A DNA stretch of 64,000 nucleotides, from positions 620,001 to 684,000 of the forward strand of contig JACPOK010000019.1 of assembly GCA_016191525.1 (NCBI GenBank). The letters run 5' to 3'. Shown here in pieces: positions 31,198-38,960 of this stretch. The DNA is from Burkholderiales bacterium (GTDB lineage: Bacteria > Pseudomonadota > Gammaproteobacteria > Burkholderiales > Burkholderiaceae_C). The translations under genes were made by a program, and so were the position numbers. Position 1 is the first letter of the stretch, and every line of letters begins with the position of its first letter. A model generated the notes under the pieces. That model did not search any database. It was given only the letters and a program-made list of their open reading frames with translations, and was not told the origin of the DNA.

Positions 31198-31794
31198 TCA
31201 CTTTTTTGCTCCCTTGATGTAATCGATCAGCCTCAGGTGCCGGATGCGGTCTTCGGCACAGAGCCGGGCATTGAGGGCTTGGTTGTCCCAGGCGTCTTCG
31301 ACGGTGATGCCGCTGTCAGCGGCACAGGCTCCCTCGGAGGTGTCAGCAAGTCCGCAGGCACCTGCAGGCTTGTCGGCGCTGGCGAGAGCGGAGTTCCACA
31401 TCCACACAGCGCCGAGAGACAGGCCAGGCTCAGCGCCAGCGCCGACCACGACGCACTCCCGCGCCGTGGGCTCTGCGTTGGCAGCGCTTGCCGCTGCAGG
31501 CGTGCCGGCCGGGCGGCGGGCGAGGATGGGGCTGCGTTTCTTGTAGTCATTGAAGGCCTTCGTGAGTTGGTCGTTGGTGATGGACCGGGCGAGCAGCTCG
31601 GCCTGCAGCGCGCCGCTGGCCTTGTCCGCGCGGCGGAACTCGGCATCGCGCGCGTCCGACTCGGCCTTCAGGCGCTTGTCGTCCCTGGCCTGCCAGCTGG
31701 CGTTCGCGCTAGCGGTGCCGGTGTGACGGCCGTAGCCGAACAGGCCGACGCACACAGCTAGCACCACCAGCAACTTGATTGCGGCTTCGCTCAT
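31198..31794 (-). CDS. Rz: i-spanin Rz
   Basis: A 198-residue inner-membrane spanin. An N-terminal membrane anchor (AAIKLLVVLAVCVGLFGYG) is followed by a charged periplasmic helix (DDKRLKAESDARDAEFRRADK) and the usual Cys-containing C-terminal domain ending in an EDRIRHLRLIDYI helix. It fuses inner and outer membranes in the last step of lysis together with Rz1. It contains the whole Rz1 gene in another frame. Confidence 0.85.
   Translation of the reverse strand: MSEAAIKLLVVLAVCVGLFGYGRHTGTASANASWQARDDKRLKAESDARDAEFRRADKASGALQAELLARSITNDQLTKAFNDYKKRSPILARRPAGTPAAASAANAEPTARECVVVGAGAEPGLSLGAVWMWNSALASADKPAGACGLADTSEGACAADSGITVEDAWDNQALNARLCAEDRIRHLRLIDYIKGAKK
31233..31550 (-). CDS. Rz1: o-spanin Rz1, nested in Rz
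   Basis: A lipoprotein frame lying entirely within Rz. The lipobox region ALALSLACLSALCGCG is followed by the Pro-rich mature part (PLSPAPTSLQVPADL, TPPREPVPL), typical of Rz1 outer-membrane spanins. ATG at 31550 gives a 105-residue precursor with a long n-region; a later non-ATG start would give a more normal signal. The nested arrangement is standard in lambda and Mu-like phages. Confidence 0.75.
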   Translation of the reverse strand: MTTRNAAPSSPAARPARLQRQALPTQSPRRGSASWSALALSLACLSALCGCGTPLSPAPTSLQVPADLLTPPREPVPLTAASPSKTPGTTKPSMPGSVPKTASGT

Positions 31795-32006
31795 GCGCCA
31801 ACCTTCAGCAGATGGATCACCCAGCCAGAGGCGGCTGCGGCGACAAGCCCGATCGCCCCGGCCAGCACGATCAGCGCCAAGGTGCGGCGTTTGAGCGGTA
31901 TGCGCTCAACGCGCGTCAGGAGGGCGCAGCCCAGAGCGATCAGGGCCAGCCCCACGCTGAGCACGAAGAAGGTGTAAAGCCACCAGGGAACCGCGATCGA
32001 ATACAT
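31791..32006 (-). CDS. small two-helix membrane protein, holin candidate
   Basis: A 71-residue protein with two membrane helices (WWLYTFFVLSVGLALIALG and LALIVLAGAIGLVAAAASGW) separated by a basic loop (TRVERIPLKRR). It sits between endolysin and Rz in the lysis cassette, so a holin or pinholin role is likely. The ATG overlaps the endolysin stop by one base (TGATG). No antiholin is obvious. Confidence 0.65.
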   Translation of the reverse strand: MYSIAVPWWLYTFFVLSVGLALIALGCALLTRVERIPLKRRTLALIVLAGAIGLVAAAASGWVIHLLKVGA

Positions 32007-32707
32007 CAGATGATCTCCTCGCCGAGGCATTGCCGGCGTTCTCTCTGTTTGGCTTTGGTCAGACCGTCGCTCACTTCGAGCTGGCCTGTCTTGGGGTTCC
32101 TGATCTTGTTGAAGGCCAGCAGGCGATCGCATGCCTCCGCATAGCGACGGGCGTTGATCAGATCGATCAGGTAAGGGTTCTTGATCGGGTTGGGGCTGCT
32201 GCGACAGAAGGCATCCACGCCGATGTTCATGGCGAGGCCCACATACACATCCAGCTCGTACTGCCACAGCTCCACTTTCACGCAGCGCTTGACGCCAGCC
32301 GTGGCCGTATTGGTGTTGCGCAGCAGCTCCACCAGTGCGCGCTCGGGAGTCTTTCTGCCCTTCGGGTCTACGTTGTTCGTGTTGCCGTAGCCATCGGTCA
32401 ACACGCCAGCGCCGTCCTTGTAAGGCGTGGCGCGGAATCCTTCGCGGTTGGCGATGGTCACCAACCCCGCCGCTGACAACACCATCAACAACACGGCAAC
32501 GCGCGTCTGCACCTCACCGCGGATTCGCCGCATCGAGCGCGACGCTGCAGGCCGGGCAAGGCCCAGCGCGACAGCGGCTATCACCTCGCCGATGCGCCGG
32601 GCCAGGCTCGACAAAAACGAGGGCTTGGCGGACGCGCCCTGGATCACGGAGGCCAGCTCGGCCTGCATGGCGTTCAACGTGCTGGCGCTGACGTGGGTAG
32701 CGATCAC
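32006..32707 (-). CDS. phage endolysin, GH24 lysozyme with N-terminal SAR-type helix
   Basis: A 233-residue lysozyme. The catalytic triad of T4-type enzymes is intact: E89 (NREGFR), D98 (PYKD) and T104 (LTDGYG), with the correct 8- and 5-residue gaps. Before it stands a weakly hydrophobic helix (about residues 69-86, RVAVLLMVLSAAGLVTI), suggesting a signal-arrest-release endolysin that is exported and activated on membrane depolarisation. It cuts the glycan strands of murein. GTG at 32707 overlaps the upstream stop (GTGA); an open extension beyond is not conserved-looking. Confidence 0.88.
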   Translation of the reverse strand: MIATHVSASTLNAMQAELASVIQGASAKPSFLSSLARRIGEVIAAVALGLARPAASRSMRRIRGEVQTRVAVLLMVLSAAGLVTIANREGFRATPYKDGAGVLTDGYGNTNNVDPKGRKTPERALVELLRNTNTATAGVKRCVKVELWQYELDVYVGLAMNIGVDAFCRSSPNPIKNPYLIDLINARRYAEACDRLLAFNKIRNPKTGQLEVSDGLTKAKQRERRQCLGEEII

Positions 32708-33162
32708 AGCAGCCCCTCCATATACCGCATGGGCTGGCCGTGCTCGAACACACCGGTCTGCAGCTGGCGGCGCGCCTCGCGGCCGAAAGCGGGGATATCC
32801 AGCTGCACCCAATCACCGGCATTCACCAAGCGATCGAACACCATGCCCTGCGCAACCAGGTGGGCGCAGATGTCGCGCGGCGTACCGAAGCCTGGTGCGA
32901 TGAACTCGACCGAGCGACCCTCTGCGGCCGGGTGGGCGCGCATGAAGTTCAGGTCAGCAGGGCATCGTTGGAAGGCGCGCAGCACGCACACCTGGTTGCC
33001 CATCAGCATCGCGCGGGCAACCTCCAGGGACACGGCCAGGCGGCGCAGATTTTCGAGCTGCGCGCCCAGCGGTTCGTTTCGCATGCCGGCGCGCCCGGCA
33101 TGCGGGCTCACCGTCAGGTGCGAGAGGTAGAAATTGTGTGTGAGCTTGTCGGCTGCGGGCAT
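32704..33162 (-). CDS. M15-like (carboxypeptidase-fold) protein with altered zinc site
   Basis: A 152-residue protein similar in outline to peptidase M15_3 domains: FYLSHLTVSPHAGRAGMRNE, LRRLAVSLEVARAML, a CPADLN turn, then EFIAPGFGTP and WVQLDIP. The zinc ligands are only partly kept: H77 is present, but the usual Asp is E86 and the second His of WVHL is Q120. It may be a wall-binding or inactive relative of the endolysin partner. It stands first in the lysis operon, 36 bases below a CTAGATAAAG dyad. Confidence 0.65.
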   Translation of the reverse strand: MPAADKLTHNFYLSHLTVSPHAGRAGMRNEPLGAQLENLRRLAVSLEVARAMLMGNQVCVLRAFQRCPADLNFMRAHPAAEGRSVEFIAPGFGTPRDICAHLVAQGMVFDRLVNAGDWVQLDIPAFGREARRQLQTGVFEHGQPMRYMEGLL

Positions 33163-33197
33163 CACGGCAATGTGCCGCGCGCGCGCGATGCGGACTA

Positions 33198-33209
33198 GAT
33201 AAAGTGCTT
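33198..33209. promoter_or_regulatory. TAAAGNNCTTTA dyad upstream of lysis operon
   Basis: TAAAGTGCTTTA inside the CTAGA-dyad-CTGC unit at 33193-33213, 36 bases upstream of the first lysis gene. The 33163-33268 gap holds no gene. The position suits a late promoter or activator site. Confidence 0.5.
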
Positions 33210-33268
33210 TACTGCACCCGCCCTAAAGCAGCCTCGAATGTACAGCGGCCTGCAAAGGCCGTGTGGCT

Positions 33269-33784
33269 CTACAGCCGCTCGATCGAGAACGTCCATGCCG
33301 GGACGCCCGGATTCTCGATGGACTTATCCAGGAGCGCGGTGTACCGCACGCCGACCTCGGTCGCCGACTGCGGCTTGCCAGGCGTCTTCACCGCCACAGC
33401 CATCAGGTCCACTACCTTCTGCAGGCCTGGCCCAGCCTTCGATCCATTCGCCGCGTTGACCGCGTACTTCGCCGCGCGCTGGAACAGGAAGACTTGCGGC
33501 GTCTTGTCGGCAAGCACGGTCACCGAGACATCCTTCAGCTTTGAATCCCGGCCCACCACACCGCCCAGGTAGCCCACCGCACCAATCCGGCACTGGTACG
33601 TCTGCAGCCCTTGCGCCGCTGGCTTCGCCTTGCAGTCGCTGAGCGCTGCGGCCGCCTCCTGGTCGAACTTCACGCCGGCCTCATAGGTCTGCTGGAAGGC
33701 CGAGAGCGTCATACCCTGGCTGAGCGTCTGCGCATGCGCAGCTGCTGCGATCAGTAGCACGGACAAGCAAGCGAGTTTTTTCAT
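33269..33784 (-). CDS. secreted protein downstream of the repressor (moron candidate)
   Basis: A 171-residue exported protein. The signal peptide MKKLACLSVLLIAAAAHAQ is textbook; the mature part has two Cys residues, LSDCKAKPAAQ and QTYQCRIGAVG, that may form a disulfide. No known domain. It begins 16 bases after the repressor stop on the same strand, so it is probably transcribed with the repressor in the lysogen. That is the pattern of a moron gene for lysogenic conversion or superinfection exclusion. The gene is not needed for a Mu-type life cycle. Confidence 0.7.
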   Translation of the reverse strand: MKKLACLSVLLIAAAAHAQTLSQGMTLSAFQQTYEAGVKFDQEAAAALSDCKAKPAAQGLQTYQCRIGAVGYLGGVVGRDSKLKDVSVTVLADKTPQVFLFQRAAKYAVNAANGSKAGPGLQKVVDLMAVAVKTPGKPQSATEVGVRYTALLDKSIENPGVPAWTFSIERL

Positions 33785-33800
33785 GAAGCCTCCTGGATGC

Positions 33801-34616
33801 TCAATGGAAAGTAACACCAGCCCAGCGCACCCGGCCTATCACCTGGAAGTCGCGTTGGCTGTCTTCGAAGCCGCTGATTTCAAACGGCGGATATGAATCG
33901 TTGGCGCTGCTCACCCGCAGCACTTTACCCGGCAGGCGCTGCAGCTTCTTGAGCATCAGCGCGTCGTCCAGGCGAACGACGTGCAGGCCCTCGGACATCA
34001 CGGCATGGTCTCGAAGGTCGAGCATGATGGTGTCCTTGGGCTTCAGATCGGGCAGCGCGGAGCTACCGATCACACCGCACATCGCCAGCTCGTTGTGCGA
34101 GATGTTCAGCTCGGCCCGGATAAAGCCCGCGTCGAACGGCCGCATCGCTGTCACATGCTCAACGCCCTGGAACGCGCCAGGCCCGGCCGATACGTGCACG
34201 TCGAACAGGGGCACGTAGATGTACGCACCCATTTCCACGGCGCTCGCGCTCTTCACCGGCCCGCCGATCGGCGACTGGCGCCCACCCGCCGCGCCAAGCA
34301 GCACGTCCACCGGAACGCGGTACACCTGGGCCATCAGCTGCAGCTCGAACGCGTCCGGCAGCGTTTCACCGCGCTCGATGTTCCAGACGGTGTTGCGGTG
34401 TACGCCGATCTTCGCGGCCGCATCGGCCACGTCCATCACCCCGCGCGCCATCCGGGCGCGCATGCCGAAGTCTTTCATGTACGCGGCACGGATGTCCTTG
34501 CGAGCGTTCTTCACCTCCGAGCCCGTGCCCAGGCCGGCCGCCTGCTCTAGATAGCGCGCGCTCGATTCCTCAACAGGGAGAGCGCCGCCCTTCGGCGCTA
34601 CCGAATCTGTGTTCAT
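33801..34616 (-). CDS. CI-like repressor with S24 (LexA-type) peptidase domain
   Basis: A 271-residue repressor. The helix-turn-helix is at about residues 52-85 (ARGVMDVADAAAKIGVHRNT followed by WNIERGE). The C-terminal half is a LexA/S24 domain: GSSALPDLKPKDTIMLDL gives the nucleophile S186, and DALMLKKLQR gives the catalytic Lys (223/224). It should hold the prophage silent and be cleaved with RecA after DNA damage, giving SOS induction. ATG at 34616 is the likely start; a longer frame upstream runs into the operator region. Confidence 0.9.
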   Translation of the reverse strand: MNTDSVAPKGGALPVEESSARYLEQAAGLGTGSEVKNARKDIRAAYMKDFGMRARMARGVMDVADAAAKIGVHRNTVWNIERGETLPDAFELQLMAQVYRVPVDVLLGAAGGRQSPIGGPVKSASAVEMGAYIYVPLFDVHVSAGPGAFQGVEHVTAMRPFDAGFIRAELNISHNELAMCGVIGSSALPDLKPKDTIMLDLRDHAVMSEGLHVVRLDDALMLKKLQRLPGKVLRVSSANDSYPPFEISGFEDSQRDFQVIGRVRWAGVTFH

Positions 34617-34757
34617 GCCCACTATTTTGGATGCCAGCCACACAAATTGGAATAGGGCAAGTCGTGGCATGTAAAAACCACACAAAAAGCAGCGTCAGCA
34701 CAAACCCTAGTGCATGAGGCTGTTGACATTGGGCTTGGATTGCCCATAATCGTGGGC
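34617..34757. promoter_or_regulatory. repressor/ner control region with ner promoter and dyads
   Basis: The 141-bp gap between divergent repressor and ner. For ner: -35 TTGACA at 34723-34728, a 16-base spacer and -10 CATAAT at 34745-34750. A dyad, GCCCA/TGGGC (34742-34757), covers the -10. Further left, CCACACAAA occurs twice exactly 40 bases apart (34638 and 34678), with CACACAAAT again just inside ner (34761): likely operators. A repressor promoter must also be here, but I cannot pick it with confidence. Confidence 0.75.
34723..34750 (+). promoter_or_regulatory. sigma70-type early promoter for ner
   Basis: TTGACA and CATAAT, five of six consensus bases in the -10. The expected start of transcription is about 34757, one base before the ner ATG, so the transcript would be practically leaderless. 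No Shine-Dalgarno sequence is visible at ner. Confidence 0.75.
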
Positions 34758-35075
34758 ATGCACACAAATGCAACGACAGCCGCCCAAAAGGATATGCATC
34801 CGGCCGATGTGCTCGCTGCCCTCAAGAAGCGCGGCGTCAGCCTTAGACAGCTTGCTATCAAATTTGAGTACAAGCACATCGACCGGGTGCTTCGCACGCC
34901 TTGGCTGGCCGCCGAAAAGATCGTTGCCGATGCATTGGGGCTTAAGCCGGAAGTTATCTGGCCGGAGCGCTACGTCAAACCCGAGCTGCGCATCAGGGCA
35001 TTCCAGCTGACGCGCAAGGTCGAACTGACCAAACCCCGCGCCCGGCGCACGCAGCGCAAAGGGGTCGCCGCATGA
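34758..35075 (+). CDS. ner: Ner-like transcriptional regulator
   Basis: A 105-residue DNA-binding protein of the Ner/Nlp family. Its core reads MHPADVLAALKKRGVSLRQL, then a helix-turn-helix, then ALGLKPEVIWPERY, close to Mu Ner. The C-terminal extension is basic (KPRARRTQRKG). Ner turns down early and repressor promoters. First gene of the early operon, immediately below its promoter; the ATG is at or near the transcript start. It overlaps the transposase by 4 bases. Confidence 0.88.
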   Translation: MHTNATTAAQKDMHPADVLAALKKRGVSLRQLAIKFEYKHIDRVLRTPWLAAEKIVADALGLKPEVIWPERYVKPELRIRAFQLTRKVELTKPRARRTQRKGVAA

Positions 35076-37228
35076 TGACGTGGGTTTCCGTTCCCCAGCT
35101 TGTCGGTTTGCCGGGCCTGCCCACCAGCGACCCGCGCTGCCGCGATTTCCTGCAGCGCGCCAACGCCACCAGCCGCGCCCGCAGCGCGCGCGGCGGCGGC
35201 TTGGAATACCTGGTCACCGACCTTCCCGAGGAAACGCAGCAGGCGCTCGCCGCCCAGGCCGCTGGCGCCGTGAAGCCCGCCACCGATGCCATCAACGGCG
35301 GCAAGGCCGCCAAGCGCAGCGCCCAGGTTCAAAGCTGCGCCGATGCAATGGCCCGCTACGGCGTGCAGCTCGAATCACGCGGCGCCTTCGACCCGCGCAC
35401 CAACCCGCGCCTGGACCTGTTCCAGCGCTTCGAGGCCTACCACCGCGCTCGCGGCACTGCCGTGTGGCCCTGCATCACTGAGTTCTGCGCGCTGTGGGAC
35501 GCCGGTCAGATCGACGCCCTCGACAGCACGAAAGCTGCTTACAGCGTCATGCCCGCGAAGACCCTGGACAAGTGGTACCGCGCCTGGCGTGTAAACGGCG
35601 TTGAAGCGCTCCTCGAACGCAAGCCACGCAAGGACAAGGGGCAGACCGCCCTGTCGCGCGATCCGGTGATGCATGAGGCATTCATCGGAGCGCTGGCCGG
35701 TATCCACGATCCCACGGCGCGCCAGGTGCGCCGCGTCATGGCCCTTCGGCTGGGCGATGCGGCGCCGCCCGAGGGCACGATCAAGCGCTGGCTGCGCGAC
35801 TTCAAGGGCGCCAACAAGGTCGCACTCCTGCGCTTCAAGAACCCCGACGCCTTCAAGAACAAATACCGCGTCGCGCACGGCAGCAACAGCGAATCACTCA
35901 CCGCGCCAAACCAGCGCTGGGAATTGGACAGCACGATCACCGATTGCATGCTGATCGACCCGGCCACCGGAGAGATCAGGCGCCACGCCATCATCAGCTG
36001 CATTGACGTGTACACCAGGCGCGTCAAGTTCCTGGTGAGCCGCACCAGCTCCTCCAATGCCATCAAGGCCTTGGTGCGCCGCTGCATCATGGACTGGGGC
36101 AAGCCCGAAGCTGTCAAAACCGACAACGGCAAGGACTACCTGGCGCACGACTTCGAGTTCGCGCTGCAGGCCCTGCAGATCGGCCACCAGCTCAGCACGC
36201 CGTTCAGCCCGGAGCAGAAGGGCCACATCGAGCGCGTGCAGGGGACCATGCTGCACGACCTGTTCCCCATGCTGGCGGGCTTCGTGGGCCACAGCGTGGC
36301 CGAGCGCAAGGCCATCGACTCGGCTCTGAGCTTCGCCGAGCGCTTCGGCAAAAAGAACGCGGTGATCGAGTTCCATCTGCCGCCCGAGCAACTGCAAAAC
36401 ATCATCGACAGCTGGGTGGATGAATACCACCAGCGCGATCATTCCGCGTTGGGTTGCAGCCCGGCCGCGATGGCCCAGGCCACGACCACGCACATCACCC
36501 GCATTGATGAACGCGCCCTCGACTTGCTTCTGATGCAGGTTGCGGGCAGCGGCACCCGCACAGTTACCAAGCGCGGCATCTCCTTCCCCGAGGGCTGGTA
36601 TGCCGCGCCCGAACTGGCCGCCGCCAATGTCATGGGCACATTGGTACGTTGCCGCCAGGACGTTGACGACCTGGGCGTGATGCACGTCTTCAACCTGGAC
36701 GGCATTTTCATCTGCAAGGCGCTGAACCACGCGCTGCTGGGCATCAACAAGGCCGAGCTGTCCGCCAAGTCCCGCATTGTCGAAAACGAAACGATTGCGC
36801 CTTTCCAGCAGGCCATGCAAAAGGCAAAGCGCAGCGGCATCGTCGCCAAGGCCGTGGATCGCATCTACGGCGAGCGCGAGGCGGCCGCTGCCGACGCGGC
36901 GCCCAACGTCACGCGCCTGCAGCCGCGTGTGGTGATGGAAGCCACGGCCGCCGTCGCCGCCCTGGTCGCCTCGCGCGATACCAGCGCGCAGGACGCCGCA
37001 CGCGCCCAGGTGCGCGCCGCGATGGAAGAGGACGTGCCGGTGGTGCGCCCCCTCACCGAGAAACAGCTTTACAGCGCCTGGGTTCGCCTGCAGGCCCGGG
37101 TCGCGGGCGGTGAGCCGGTGTCACCGCGTGAGCTGGAGCGCATGCGCAGCTACGAGAGCACGGCCGAATTTCAGGGCTGGCACCAGCTGCATCAAGGAAC
37201 AGACCCGCTAGCAGAAAGCACGGGCTGA
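35072..37228 (+). CDS. MuA-like DDE transposase
   Basis: A 718-residue transposase. The N-terminal DNA-binding region is of the Mu/BcepMu type (helix-turn-helix, TLDKWYRAWRVNGVEALLER). The catalytic core carries D286 (RWELDSTITD), D351 (KTDNGKDY) and E387 (HIERVQG); the last two are separated by 35 residues, the D,D(35)E pattern. A beta-barrel (GISFPEGWYAAPELA) and a C-terminal region that should contact the MuB-like ATPase follow. It cuts the 3' ends of phage DNA at the termini found at 5138 and 46933. Confidence 0.95.
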   Translation: MMTWVSVPQLVGLPGLPTSDPRCRDFLQRANATSRARSARGGGLEYLVTDLPEETQQALAAQAAGAVKPATDAINGGKAAKRSAQVQSCADAMARYGVQLESRGAFDPRTNPRLDLFQRFEAYHRARGTAVWPCITEFCALWDAGQIDALDSTKAAYSVMPAKTLDKWYRAWRVNGVEALLERKPRKDKGQTALSRDPVMHEAFIGALAGIHDPTARQVRRVMALRLGDAAPPEGTIKRWLRDFKGANKVALLRFKNPDAFKNKYRVAHGSNSESLTAPNQRWELDSTITDCMLIDPATGEIRRHAIISCIDVYTRRVKFLVSRTSSSNAIKALVRRCIMDWGKPEAVKTDNGKDYLAHDFEFALQALQIGHQLSTPFSPEQKGHIERVQGTMLHDLFPMLAGFVGHSVAERKAIDSALSFAERFGKKNAVIEFHLPPEQLQNIIDSWVDEYHQRDHSALGCSPAAMAQATTTHITRIDERALDLLLMQVAGSGTRTVTKRGISFPEGWYAAPELAAANVMGTLVRCRQDVDDLGVMHVFNLDGIFICKALNHALLGINKAELSAKSRIVENETIAPFQQAMQKAKRSGIVAKAVDRIYGEREAAAADAAPNVTRLQPRVVMEATAAVAALVASRDTSAQDAARAQVRAAMEEDVPVVRPLTEKQLYSAWVRLQARVAGGEPVSPRELERMRSYESTAEFQGWHQLHQGTDPLAESTG

Positions 37229-37304
37229 AAGAGGCGACCCGCCAAGTGCTGGAAACACAGGGCGGGTCTGGAAGTGTCGATTGTGGATCAACAAAAGGAA
37301 GTGT

Positions 37305-38048
37305 ATGACAAGCAAGGCAACTGAGCAAACAACAAGCAGCACGGGCGTGGCGAAACTCACGAACGTGGCCGTGGCCCTCGCCGCCATGAAGCAGGTGCAG
37401 GCCGCCACCTCGCAGATGCCCCGCATCGCCGTGCTGAGCGGCCCACCCGGCTACGGCAAGACGCAGGCCGCCGCATACCTGGCGCACCCCGCCAGCGCCA
37501 ACGCCGTCTTCATCCAGCTGCGCCCCTTCGAAACCATGAAGAGCATGGCCCAGCTGCTGCTGACCGAACTGGACGTGCGCTGGAAGGCCCACTGGCCGGT
37601 CGGCCAGATGTTCGACGCAATCTGCGAGCGTTTCAACCTGATCGATCGGCCCCTGGTGATCGATGAATTCGACCACGTTGCCGAGAAGAACGTTGTGGAG
37701 TTCGTCCGCTCACTGCATGACAAGTGCTCCATCCCGATCTTCCTGATCGGCGAGGAACGCCTGCAGCAGAAGCTGCTGGCCCGCCACGAGCGCTTTCACG
37801 ATCGCGTCCTGGTGTGGGCCAGGGCCGTGCTGTGCGACCTGCAGGACGCACAGGAACTGGCTCGGCACTACACGCCGCAGCTGACCTGGCAGCCCGGCGC
37901 GATGCAGGCCCTGGTGGAGCGCAGCGGCGGCGTGGCGCGCCGCGTGACTACCGAGCTGGATCGCATCAAGGAAGAGTGCAAGCGCGCGGGCGTTGAGGCC
38001 GTCACGGCCGCGATGGTGGGCGCCCCGGTGAAGGGTGCGCGTCGATGA
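37305..38048 (+). CDS. MuB-like AAA ATPase
   Basis: A 247-residue AAA+ protein with Walker A GPPGYGKTQ and Walker B RPLVIDEFDHV. It is of the BcepMu B type, smaller than Mu B and close to TniB/IstB-like ATPases. It binds target DNA and activates the transposase; it also provides target immunity. Starts at ATG 37305 with AAGGA just upstream; the frame before it is not coding. Overlaps the next gene by 4 bases (ATGA). Confidence 0.92.
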   Translation: MTSKATEQTTSSTGVAKLTNVAVALAAMKQVQAATSQMPRIAVLSGPPGYGKTQAAAYLAHPASANAVFIQLRPFETMKSMAQLLLTELDVRWKAHWPVGQMFDAICERFNLIDRPLVIDEFDHVAEKNVVEFVRSLHDKCSIPIFLIGEERLQQKLLARHERFHDRVLVWARAVLCDLQDAQELARHYTPQLTWQPGAMQALVERSGGVARRVTTELDRIKEECKRAGVEAVTAAMVGAPVKGARR

Positions 38049-38332
38049 TCATCAGCACCATCCACGGCGTGCTGCCGCTGGTCCTGTCGCCGGCCAAGGA
38101 AGTGCCGGTGACCGAACACGGCCGCATGGACATCTGCAGGGTGCGCGGCGAGGCATTCGGCCAGCCGGTCAACGTGCAGATCACGCTCAACACCCACACC
38201 GGCGAGTTGATGCTTTTCAGCCCCGACTACATGGTCGGCGCCTTCCGCATCGGCGACCTGATTTCGGCGCACATCCAGAACCGCATGGTCACCGGCCTGC
38301 GCGCTGCCCAGGAGGATGCCGCCAATGCGTAA
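38045..38332 (+). CDS. early-region hypothetical protein
   Basis: A 95-residue protein with a beta-rich pattern (MDICRVRGEAFGQPVNVQIT, HTGELMLFSPDYMV). No recognisable domain. It overlaps both neighbours, so it is a co-translated member of the early operon. Confidence 0.6.
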   Translation: MIISTIHGVLPLVLSPAKEVPVTEHGRMDICRVRGEAFGQPVNVQITLNTHTGELMLFSPDYMVGAFRIGDLISAHIQNRMVTGLRAAQEDAANA

Positions 38333-38960
38333 GCCGCTGCAACTGGAAATGCGCGGCCTTAAGACGCCGCGCGAGCGCATGTGGGAAGCGATCCGCTCCC
38401 TGAAAAAGGGCTTTACTCGCCTGTCGGTGGGCGATGCCTGCAACCCCGTGTGCACGCACGCAGGGATCACCTATTACTTTGACCACCTGATCCGGGCGGG
38501 CTACATCGCCCTGTCGGCGAAGGGCAAGCGCCGCCCCGGCCAGGGCTCTATTGCGGACGCTGACACCTACGACCTGGTCAAGGACCAGTTCGAGGCGCCG
38601 CGTGTGACCGTTGGCGGCAAGGCGGTGACCAAGGGCATGACGAACCTGGCGATGTGGCGCGCCATTCGCGTGCTGGCAAAGGGATTCGACTTCCACGATG
38701 TCGCCAAGGCCGCATCGGTCGATGGCTTCAAGGTGGCGACCGAGACCGCCCGCAAGTACGTCTACCTGCTGTGGCGCGCCGGGTACTTCACGGTGATCGA
38801 GAAGGCCAGGCCCAACAAGGCCGCGCGCTACAAGCTGGCGAAGAACACCGGGCCTCACGCTCCGGTGCTGGCGAAGCCCCTGGGCGTGTTCGACCGCAAC
38901 ACCGGCGAGTTCACCTCAACACAGACCCCGCAGGAGGTGTGCGATGCCCACGCCGAATAA
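38325..38960 (+). CDS. duplicated winged-helix-like early protein
   Basis: A 211-residue protein built of two similar halves: MWEAIRSLKKGFTRLSVGDA...IRAGYIAL and MWRAIRVLAKGFDFHDVAKA...WRAGYFTVI. Each looks like a small winged helix-turn-helix. AGGAGG lies 9 bases before the ATG. This tandem architecture points to DNA or RNA binding. The C-terminal tail is Thr/Pro-rich. No family name. Confidence 0.65.
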   Translation: MRKPLQLEMRGLKTPRERMWEAIRSLKKGFTRLSVGDACNPVCTHAGITYYFDHLIRAGYIALSAKGKRRPGQGSIADADTYDLVKDQFEAPRVTVGGKAVTKGMTNLAMWRAIRVLAKGFDFHDVAKAASVDGFKVATETARKYVYLLWRAGYFTVIEKARPNKAARYKLAKNTGPHAPVLAKPLGVFDRNTGEFTSTQTPQEVCDAHAE

